Positions 13,762-18,399 of a stretch of DNA of 18,399 nucleotides are shown here, in pieces. Location: contig CADCUE010000018.1 of NCBI GenBank assembly GCA_902805805.1, forward strand, positions 1 through 18,399. The letters run 5' to 3'. How positions within the stretch are numbered: position 1 is the first letter of the stretch; each line of letters starts with the position of its first letter. The stretch is from an uncultured Frankineae bacterium (lineage in GTDB: Bacteria > Actinomycetota > Actinomycetes > Mycobacteriales > SCTD01). The notes under the pieces are model-generated. The model was not told the DNA's origin, searched no databases, and saw only the letters and a program-made list of their open reading frames with translations. The position numbers were made by a program, and so were the translations under genes.

Positions 13762-14241
13762 TCAGCCGGCCGCGAGGGCCCGCAGGTCGTCGCCGTCGAC
13801 GCGGAACGTCGTCCACTCGTCCTGCGGGACGGCGCCCAGCGAGCGGTAGAAGCCGATCGCGGGTGCGTTCCAGTCGAGCACCCACCACTCGAACCGCGCG
13901 TAGCCGCGCTGCACGCAGACCCGCGCGAGGTCCTGGAGCAGGGCCTTGCCCAGCCCGGTGCCGCGGGCGGCCGGCCGGACGAACAGGTCCTCCAGCCACA
14001 GGCCGGGCAGGCCCTTCCAGGTCGAGAAGGTGACGTACCAGAGGGCGAAGCCGACGACGTCGCCGTCCGGTCCGAGCGCCACCGAGCACGAGGCCGTCGG
14101 CGCCGGTCCGAACAGCGCGGCCGCGAGCATCGCCTCCGTCGCCTCGACCGCGTCGGGCTCCTTCTCGTACGCCGCGAGCTCGTGCACCAGCGCCAGCAGG
14201 ACGGGGACGTCCGCGGGCTCGGCCGGGCGGATCCGCGTCAT
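13762..14241 (-). CDS. GNAT N-acetyltransferase (diamine acetyltransferase-like)
   Basis: This 159-aa protein starts at ATG 14241. It shows MTRIRPAEPADVPVLLALVHELAAYEK at the start and LWLEDLFVRPAARGTGLGKALL (81-102) with the acetyl-CoA loop RGTGLGK. The WVLDWNAPAIGFYRSLGA motif (120-137) carries the conserved N125 and Y132. The EKEPDAV segment, the W-x-E-D-L-F-V strand and the WNAPAI.FY.SLGA motif are typical of the spermidine/spermine or thialysine acetyltransferase group, so an amine substrate is likely but unproven. It begins 2 bp after the histidine phosphatase stop on the same strand, so the two are almost surely co-transcribed. Confidence 0.9.
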   Translation of the reverse strand: MTRIRPAEPADVPVLLALVHELAAYEKEPDAVEATEAMLAAALFGPAPTASCSVALGPDGDVVGFALWYVTFSTWKGLPGLWLEDLFVRPAARGTGLGKALLQDLARVCVQRGYARFEWWVLDWNAPAIGFYRSLGAVPQDEWTTFRVDGDDLRALAAG

Positions 14242-14243
14242 GG

Positions 14244-14801
14244 TCAGGCGTTCCACGTGAGCACCGCCGGGCAGCCGTGCTCGTGGCCGAGCACCGAGAT
14301 CGAGCCGGCGCCGAGGACGAGCTGCTGGCCGGCGCCCGGGGGCAGTCCGAGCCAGCAGGCCGCCAGGACCCGCAGCGCATGGCCGTGGCCGACCAGGCAC
14401 ACGTCCTCGCCGCGGTCGAGCACCGGACACACCCGGTCGAGCACGCGGCGCTGGCGGGTGGCGAGCTGCTCGAGCGTCTCGCCCAGGCCGGTGTCGTCCC
14501 AGACCGACCAGCCGGGCCGCGTCTCGCGCGCCTGCTCGGTGGTCCGCCCCTCCTCGGGACCGTAGTCCCACTCCAGCAGGCCGGGCTCGACCTCGGCGCG
14601 CAGCCCGGCGAGGGCGGCGGTGCGCGCCGCGCGGGACAGCGGCGAGGTCAGGACCAGACCGAAGCTGCGCGAGAGCCGGGCGCCGAGGGCCGTCGCGTCG
14701 GCCTCTCCGACCGAGGTGAGGGGGATGTCGGTGTGCCCGGTGTGCCGCCCGTCGCGGGACCACTCGGTCTGCCCGTGCCGGACGAGCACCATCTCTGCCA
14801 T
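14244..14801 (-). CDS. Histidine phosphatase (phosphoglycerate mutase-like)
   Basis: This 185-aa protein starts at ATG 14801 (MAEMVLVRHG); a second ATG at 14792 is a possible start. The phospho-acceptor H9 lies in the RHG box at 8-10. R57 or R60 is in SPLSRAART, E77 in LLEWDYGPEEG, and the second histidine H139 in LVGHGHALRVL. These are the catalytic residues of the branch-2-free, cofactor-independent-of-Fe histidine phosphatase superfamily. The EWDYG.EG motif places it near small-molecule phosphatases rather than true glycolytic mutases, but the substrate is unknown. It is the first gene of a two-gene unit with the GNAT downstream and is separated from sodN by a strong hairpin. Confidence 0.9.
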   Translation of the reverse strand: MAEMVLVRHGQTEWSRDGRHTGHTDIPLTSVGEADATALGARLSRSFGLVLTSPLSRAARTAALAGLRAEVEPGLLEWDYGPEEGRTTEQARETRPGWSVWDDTGLGETLEQLATRQRRVLDRVCPVLDRGEDVCLVGHGHALRVLAACWLGLPPGAGQQLVLGAGSISVLGHEHGCPAVLTWNA

Positions 14802-14820
14802 CCGCGCAGCCTGGCACGCG

Positions 14821-14854
14821 CGGAGGCCGGCCCCGCGCACGGGACCGGCCTCCG
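14821..14854 (-). terminator. Strong hairpin after sodN
   Basis: Segments 14821-14834 and 14841-14854 pair in 13 of 14 positions around a 6-base loop (GCGCAC), starting 12 bp beyond the sodN stop codon. The arms open CGGAGGCCGG and close CCGGCCTCCG. The stem is very stable and has no U-run, the usual actinobacterial form. It should separate sodN from the phosphatase-GNAT unit. Confidence 0.75.
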
Positions 14855-14866
14855 ACGTCGCGGTGC

Positions 14867-15292
14867 CTACGCCGCGGGCTTCTCGTACGTCTTGCCCTTG
14901 GTCTCCCAGAAGATCGTCGCGATCTGGTCGATGCCGTCCAGGAGCTTCTGGCCCTCGGCCGGGTCGATCTTCTGCTTGGCGCCGGTGCCGCTGGCCTGCT
15001 TGATCGTGTTGTTGATCAGCATGTGCAGGTCGGGGTACTTCTCGAAGTGCTCGGCCTTGAAGTAGTCGTGCCACAGCACGGCGAGGTGGTGCTTGGCGAG
15101 CGTGGCCCGGTCGTCGATGATCTTCAGCGCGCGGGCGCGGAAGACCGGGTCCTCGTTGCCGAGGTACTTCTCCTGCATGGCCTTGACGGACTGCGCCTCG
15201 ATGCGGGCCTGGGCGGGGTCGTAGACGCCGCAGGGAAGGTCGCAGTGGGCCGAGACGACGGTCTTGGGGGTCAGGATGCGGGGCAGGCGCAT
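14867..15292 (-). CDS. sodN: Nickel-containing superoxide dismutase
   Basis: NiSOD converts superoxide to oxygen and hydrogen peroxide in the cytoplasm. Start ATG 15292 is set by GGAGG at 15300-15304 with 7 nt spacing; the frame upstream to 15310 is not needed. The 141-aa precursor has a 15-residue propeptide (MRLPRILTPKTVVSA). Cleavage before H16 gives the nickel hook HCDLPCGVY: mature His1, Cys2 and Cys6 bind nickel and Tyr9 shapes the active site. The rest is the four-helix bundle, with KYLGNEDPVFRARAL and HHLAVLWHDYFK. The matching maturation protease gene diverges from it. A TAGGGT hexamer (15355-15350) is a possible -10. No TTGCAA-type Nur box is seen. Confidence 0.97.
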   Translation of the reverse strand: MRLPRILTPKTVVSAHCDLPCGVYDPAQARIEAQSVKAMQEKYLGNEDPVFRARALKIIDDRATLAKHHLAVLWHDYFKAEHFEKYPDLHMLINNTIKQASGTGAKQKIDPAEGQKLLDGIDQIATIFWETKGKTYEKPAA

Positions 15293-15349
15293 GGTTCGTC
15301 CTCCGTGCATGGTGGGTTGGGTGCAGCTGGGGAGCGTTCTCCGGTCACG

Positions 15350-15355
15350 ACCCTA
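15350..15355 (-). promoter_or_regulatory. Candidate -10 box for sodN
   Basis: On the minus strand TAGGGT fits TANNNT. It predicts a start of transcription near 15343 and a leader of about 50 nt, which contains the GGAGG at 15300-15304. A near-palindrome GGAGCGTTCTCC (15331-15342) sits at the predicted start and could be an operator. The -35 region is unclear. Confidence 0.4.
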
Positions 15356-15385
15356 GACCCGCGCGCGCCGCCGGGCCGCTTCGCC

Positions 15386-15706
15386 GTGGAGGTCCCGCTG
15401 CTCGCCGTCCTGGTCTCCGGCCCGTCCATGCTGCCTGCGCTGCGCCCGGGGGACTGCCTGCTGGTGCGACGCGGAGCGCGTGTGCGGGCCGGGGACGTCG
15501 TGGTGGCCCGCTTCCCGTCCCGACCGGACCTGCTCGTCGTCAAGCGCGCCGTGCGCCCGGTCGGCACGCTGTGGTGGCTCGAGGGCGATCACCCCGGCGT
15601 CGCCGACGACAGCCGCCGGTACGGCCCGGCCGAGGTGCTCGGGCGGGTGGTGCTGCGCTACTGGCCCCTGCCGCCCGGGTGGGTGCCGCCACGCAGGCCG
15701 GCGTAG
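15386..15706 (+). CDS. sodX: Nickel-type superoxide dismutase maturation protease
   Basis: This S26 (signal-peptidase-like) serine protease should cut the NiSOD propeptide to expose the nickel-binding His1. The catalytic S14 is in SGPSMLPALRPGD (11-23) and the catalytic K53 in LLVVKRAV. The downstream GDHPGVADDSRRYGP box is typical of the family. With GTG 15386 it has 106 aa, close to the usual ~90. TTG 15317 and GTG 15305 are in frame and would add 23 or 27 residues; none has a clear ribosome site. There is no obvious membrane anchor beyond the first hydrophobic stretch, in line with cytosolic action. It diverges from sodN, and its last 49 bp overlap the end of rmlC. Confidence 0.88.
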   Translation: MEVPLLAVLVSGPSMLPALRPGDCLLVRRGARVRAGDVVVARFPSRPDLLVVKRAVRPVGTLWWLEGDHPGVADDSRRYGPAEVLGRVVLRYWPLPPGWVPPRRPA

Positions 15707-16284
15707 AAGTCCTCGCACGACTGCCAGTCCGGGAGCAGGCCGGACTCGCGGGCCTGCTCGAGCGTGGGCGCCGCGGCGTCCTTCTCCGACAGCAGGGGCT
15801 CGACGTCGTCCGGCCACGGCAGGTCCAGGGCGGGGTCGAGCGGGGAGATGCCGTGCTCGCGACCGGGGGCGTACGGCGCGCTGCACAGGTAGGTGACGTT
15901 CGCGTCGTCGGTCAGGGCCAGGAAGGCGTGACCGAGCCCCTCCGACAGGTAGATGCCGCGGCGGTCGACGTCGTCGAGACGCACGGAGTCGCAGACGCCG
16001 TACGTCGGCGACCCGACGCGGATGTCGACCACCACGTCGAGGACGGCGCCGCGGGTGCAGTAGACGTACTTCGCCTGGCTGGGTGGCACATCGGCGAAGT
16101 GGACGCCGCGCAGCGTGCCCCGCGACGACACCGAGTGGTTGGCCTGGGCGACCCGGAACGGGTGCCCGAGGGCGCCCTCCAGGGCCTCCGCCTTGAACCA
16201 CTCGAGGAAGACCCCACGGGGGTCGGAGAACTGCCGAGGGGTGAACGACCACGCCCCCGGCACCTTCAGCTCGTCGACCTGCAC
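15658..16284 (-). CDS. rmlC: dTDP-4-dehydrorhamnose 3,5-epimerase
   Basis: This cupin-fold enzyme catalyses the third step of dTDP-L-rhamnose synthesis, for cell-wall or surface sugars. It has 208 aa from GTG 16284 and matches mycobacterial RmlC along its length. Landmarks are VPGAWSFTPRQFSDPRG, SVSSRGTLRGVHFADVPPSQ (51-70) with catalytic base H62 and K72 nearby, and VVVDIRVGSPTYG. IYLSEGLGHAFLAL holds H119, and VTYLCSAPY holds the proposed catalytic acid Y132. The C-terminal EQARESGLLPDW also agrees. No rmlA, rmlB or rmlD is nearby, so other rhamnose genes must be elsewhere. A TACAGT hexamer 7 nt upstream suggests a leaderless start. The last 49 bp overlap sodX. Confidence 0.93.
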   Translation of the reverse strand: MQVDELKVPGAWSFTPRQFSDPRGVFLEWFKAEALEGALGHPFRVAQANHSVSSRGTLRGVHFADVPPSQAKYVYCTRGAVLDVVVDIRVGSPTYGVCDSVRLDDVDRRGIYLSEGLGHAFLALTDDANVTYLCSAPYAPGREHGISPLDPALDLPWPDDVEPLLSEKDAAAPTLEQARESGLLPDWQSCEDFYAGLRGGTHPGGRGQ

Positions 16285-16291
16285 GCACAGG

Positions 16292-16313
16292 ACTGTAGGC
16301 GGGCTCGTAGTGT
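16292..16313. promoter_or_regulatory. Divergent leaderless promoter pair (rmlC / oxidoreductase)
   Basis: The gap between start codons is 35 bp (16285-16319). On the minus strand TACAGT (16297-16292) ends 7 nt before GTG 16284. On the plus strand TAGTGT (16308-16313) ends 6 nt before ATG 16320. Both fit TANNNT at leaderless spacing, with no Shine-Dalgarno sequence on either side. The two polymerase sites must overlap. Clear -35 boxes are not seen. Confidence 0.5.
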
Positions 16314-16319
16314 CGGCGG

Positions 16320-17285
16320 ATGCTTGCCGCCGCCTGCACGTCCCAGTCCGCCGACGACCCGCTGTCCGGCCTCACGGTCGGCGAGCGTCCGGAGCCCGAG
16401 GTGCCGGACGGCTGGGCGCGCGTCACGGTGCGCGCCGCCAGCCTCAACCACCACGACCTGTGGAGCCTGAAGGGCGTCGGGCTGCCCGCCGACCGGCTGC
16501 CCATGGTCCTCGGCTGCGACGCCGCGGGCGTCGACGAGGACGGCAACGAGGTCGTGCTGCACGCGCTGGTCGGTGATCCCGAGTGGACCGGCGACGAGAC
16601 GCAGGACCCCAAGCGCAGCATCCTGTCCGAGCGCTACCAGGGCACCTTGGCCGAGCAGGTCGTGGTGCCCCGGCGCAACCTGCGGCCCAAGCCGGCGGAG
16701 CTGTCGTTCGAGGAGGCCGCCTGCCTGCCGACGGCGTGGCTGACGGCCTACCGGATGCTGTTCACGAACGCCGGCGTGAAGCCGGGCGACCGGGTCCTGG
16801 TGCAGGGCGCCGGCGGCGGCGTGTCGACCGCGGCCATCGCGCTGGGTCGCGCGGCCGGTCTCGTCGTCTGGGTCACCGGGCGCGACGAGGCCAAGCGGTC
16901 GCGCGCCCTCGAGCTGGGGGCCGCCGAGGTCTTCGAGCCCGGCGCCCGACTGCCGGCGCGCGTCGACGCGGTCCTCGAGACCGTGGGCAAGGCGACCTGG
17001 TCGCACTCGATGAAGAGCCTGCGTCCGGGTGGCACGCTCGTGGTGTCCGGCGCGACGACCGGCGCCGACCCGTCGGCCGACCTCAACCGGCTGTTCTTCC
17101 TGCAGCTGCGGGTCATCGGCTCCACCATGGGGACGCGCGAGGAGCTCGACGGGCTGCTGCGCCTGCTGGCCGCGACCGGCGTACGACCGCAGATCGACAC
17201 GGTGCTGCCGCTCTCGCAGGCCGCCCAGGGCTTCGAGCGGCTGGCCACGGGGGACGTCGTCGGCAAGGTGGTGCTGACCGCCTGA
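16320..17285 (+). CDS. NADPH:quinone reductase-like zinc-independent dehydrogenase (MDR family)
   Basis: This 321-aa member of the medium-chain dehydrogenase/reductase superfamily starts at ATG 16320, where a TANNNT box sits 6 nt upstream. The N-terminal GroES-like domain contains VTVRAASLNHHDLWSLKG (35-52) and LGCDAAGVDEDGNEV (64-78). The Rossmann domain has the nucleotide-binding GAGGGVSTAAIALG (163-176). The FVxP-like tail (LVVSGATTG) and the closing GDVVGKVVLTA are also typical. The four-cysteine structural zinc loop is absent, and the substrate-binding part fits the quinone oxidoreductase branch. The true substrate (quinone, enal or other carbonyl) is unknown. The gene is divergent from rmlC and runs 27 bp ahead of the rhomboid gene, probably co-transcribed. 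Confidence 0.9.
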   Translation: MLAAACTSQSADDPLSGLTVGERPEPEVPDGWARVTVRAASLNHHDLWSLKGVGLPADRLPMVLGCDAAGVDEDGNEVVLHALVGDPEWTGDETQDPKRSILSERYQGTLAEQVVVPRRNLRPKPAELSFEEAACLPTAWLTAYRMLFTNAGVKPGDRVLVQGAGGGVSTAAIALGRAAGLVVWVTGRDEAKRSRALELGAAEVFEPGARLPARVDAVLETVGKATWSHSMKSLRPGGTLVVSGATTGADPSADLNRLFFLQLRVIGSTMGTREELDGLLRLLAATGVRPQIDTVLPLSQAAQGFERLATGDVVGKVVLTA

Positions 17286-17312
17286 CCCTGCCCTCGCCAT
17301 CCGGAGCCCTCC

Positions 17313-18128
17313 TTGGTCCTGCCTGTCCACGACGTCAACCCGACGCGGCGCACGCCGTGGGTCACCCGGCTGCTCCTGGTGCTCAACGTGGTGGCGTTCC
17401 TGCTCAGCCCGCTGGCGGTCGCGCCGCTGCTCGGTGAGCCGAGCCCGAGCTCGATCTGCGCGCAGGTGGCCTTCTTCGACGAGTACGCCGCGAAGCCGGC
17501 CGAGGTCGTCCGGAACGACGCGGAGGACGAGGCCGCCACGGGCGCCGCCGGCCGGGGCCCGGCCGGCGAGGTGGGCTGCGTGACGCAGAGCCCGCCGCCG
17601 TACGACAAGCAGCCCTTCCTGTCGGTCCTGAGCGCGATGTTCCTGCACGGCGGCTGGGCCCACCTGCTGGGCAACATGCTGTTCCTGCTGGTGTTCGGCA
17701 ACAACGTCGAGGACCGGCTCGGCCGCCTGCGCTTCCTCGCCTTCTACCTCGGCTGCGGCTACGCCGCGACGTACGGCTTCGCGGTGTTCTTCGCCGGCTC
17801 GACGCAGCCGCTGGTCGGCGCCTCAGGCGCCATCGCGGGGGTGCTCGGCGCCTACCTGGTGCTGTTCCCCCGGGCCCGGGTCTGGTCGTTGCTGACCTTC
17901 CTCTTCTTCCTCCCTGTGCGGCTGCCGGCCTGGCTGGTCCTGGGCAGCTGGTTCGTCCTGCAGTACCTCTACACGCGCGGTGCCGGGCTCACCGAGGCGA
18001 CCGGCACGGCCTACCTGGCGCACGTCATCGGCTTCGTCGTGGGCGTCGTGCTGGTGTGGCGGCTGAGGGGCACCGGCCGCCCTCGTCCGGTGCCGGACCC
18101 CCGCTGGGGCCCGTACGCCCAGCGGTAG
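17313..18128 (+). CDS. Rhomboid-family intramembrane serine protease
   Basis: This 271-aa membrane protease starts at TTG 17313, supported by GGAG at 17303-17306 and by the opening MVLPVHDVNPTRRTPWVT, typical of actinobacterial rhomboids. The first helix (about 17-40) is followed by a long acidic, Ala-rich loop (42-100) with C49 and C89. The core shows LHGGWAHLLGNMLFL (H112, H117, N121), the nucleophile S171 in VGASGAIAG and the catalytic H237 in AYLAHVIGF, so the Ser-His dyad is intact. About six to seven membrane segments are predicted. The C-terminus is a short cytoplasmic Pro/Arg tail. Substrates are unknown. It probably shares a transcript with the oxidoreductase, and a hairpin at 18133-18166 follows it. 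Confidence 0.93.
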   Translation: MVLPVHDVNPTRRTPWVTRLLLVLNVVAFLLSPLAVAPLLGEPSPSSICAQVAFFDEYAAKPAEVVRNDAEDEAATGAAGRGPAGEVGCVTQSPPPYDKQPFLSVLSAMFLHGGWAHLLGNMLFLLVFGNNVEDRLGRLRFLAFYLGCGYAATYGFAVFFAGSTQPLVGASGAIAGVLGAYLVLFPRARVWSLLTFLFFLPVRLPAWLVLGSWFVLQYLYTRGAGLTEATGTAYLAHVIGFVVGVVLVWRLRGTGRPRPVPDPRWGPYAQR

Positions 18129-18132
18129 GTCC

Positions 18133-18166
18133 CGACCGCCGCCGGGGTCAGAACGGCGGCGGGTCG
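18133..18166. terminator. Bidirectional hairpin between the rhomboid and HNH genes
   Basis: CGCCGCCG (18137-18144) and CGGCGGCG (18154-18161) are exact complements around a 9-base loop, extended by CGAC/GTCG flanks with a bulge. The TGA of the minus-strand HNH gene (18150-18148) lies in the loop, so the right arm codes for its last residues. It starts 5 bp past the rhomboid stop codon and should end transcripts from both sides. Confidence 0.6.
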
Positions 18167-18399
18167 TGGTCGGTGGGTGGTGTGAGCTGCCAGGTGTCGG
18201 TGTCGGTGAGCTGGTCGGGGTCGGGGAGCTCGGGTAGTTGGCGGCTGGGGTCGTGGTCGATGCCGGGTGGTGGGGTGTGCGGGTGGGGGACGTCGATGAT
18301 CTGTCCGGCGGGGCTGGTCCAGAGGGTGGAGGTGGCGGTGCGCAGCGGGGTCCAGCCGTAGTGCTTGAGCTGGTGGGTGCGGCGGCTGCGGCTGACGAG
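18148..18399 (-). CDS. DUF222/HNH endonuclease domain protein (13E12-like), C-terminal part
   Basis: The frame is open from the right edge to a TGA at 18150-18148; 83 residues are visible and the start lies outside the window. The first part, SRSRRTHQLKHYGW, then STLWTSPAG, matches the end of the HNH nuclease motif (CR.HH..K....W......G...W.SP.G) of the actinobacterial DUF222/HNH proteins, called 13E12 repeats in mycobacteria. The rest is a low-complexity Pro/Asp/His/Thr tail. These proteins are often multi-copy in a genome, and their role is unclear. Whether the nuclease residues are intact cannot be seen here. Confidence 0.75.
   Translation of the reverse strand, partial: LVSRSRRTHQLKHYGWTPLRTATSTLWTSPAGQIIDVPHPHTPPPGIDHDPSRQLPELPDPDQLTDTDTWQLTPPTDHDPPPF

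Noticed and set aside
15353..16621. 422-codon minus-strand frame across sodX, rmlC and the oxidoreductase
   Set aside because: It is in a different frame from rmlC and consists of low-complexity shadow sequence.
18180..18300. GGTGG/TCGGG-rich run that looks like tandem repeats
   Set aside because: It is explained by the Pro/Asp/Thr/His codons of the HNH protein tail on the minus strand; the units are not regular in length.
1..18399. CRISPR array, tRNA, rRNA, insertion sequence, phage or toxin-antitoxin locus
   Set aside because: No spaced direct repeats, cloverleaf, transposase, integrase or paired toxin-antitoxin genes could be recognised.

Overview
The window is a very GC-rich stretch of actinobacterial chromosome with GTG/TTG starts and tightly packed genes. 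The family set fits a free-living member of the Actinomycetes: a PdtaS-type kinase, WhiB1, a UsfX/SigF pair, a nickel superoxide dismutase with its maturation protease, a mycobacterial-type RmlC, an actinobacterial exonuclease/polymerase-like protein and a DUF222/HNH protein. A lone PilT ATPase suggests a lineage near Frankia, Geodermatophilus or Kineosporia, but genus cannot be fixed from this sequence. Most genes are ordinary housekeeping or stress genes. I see no phage, IS element, CRISPR array, tRNA or rRNA.

Layout. 1-2772 (+): the tail of a biotin carboxylase-like gene, an overlapping Xaa-Pro aminopeptidase, and pilT. 2735-3442 (-): an acetyltransferase whose C-terminus carries a Cys-rich domain that I read as the biotin synthase auxiliary protein BsaP. 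It diverges from a BrkB/YihY membrane protein (+) with only 5 bp between the start codons. 4313-6631 (-): an apparent operon of bioB, tag (GTGA overlap) and a TauE-type transporter. 6728-7057 (+): a 109-aa protein of unknown function. 7114-8859: pdtaS (+) converging on whiB1 (-). 8860-9176: the only long gene-free stretch. 9177-10510: a lipid kinase (-) and a small membrane protein (+), divergent. 10521-11860 (-): the anti-sigma/sigma pair usfX-sigF, divergent from a reduced DNA polymerase I-like gene (12009-13736, +). 13762-14801 (-): a histidine phosphatase and a second GNAT. 14867-15706: sodN (-) and sodX (+), divergent. 15658-16284 (-): rmlC, divergent from an NADPH:quinone-reductase-like gene (+), which is followed by a rhomboid protease (+). 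18148-end (-): the C-terminus of a DUF222/HNH protein.

How the genes relate. Three entries touch biotin: the carboxylase tail, bioB, and the BsaP-like domain fused to the acetyltransferase. In mycobacteria BsaP is a separate small protein encoded beside bioB. Here the slot beside bioB is held by tag, and the BsaP-like domain lies about 2.2 kb away. Stress control is the second theme: UsfX/SigF, WhiB1, PdtaS and NiSOD. Several genes (pdtaS, the lipid kinase, the membrane protein at 10133, rmlC, the oxidoreductase) have a TANNNT hexamer 6-8 nt before the start codon and no Shine-Dalgarno sequence, which suggests leaderless mRNAs. Two divergent pairs appear to use such back-to-back promoters inside 35-bp gaps.
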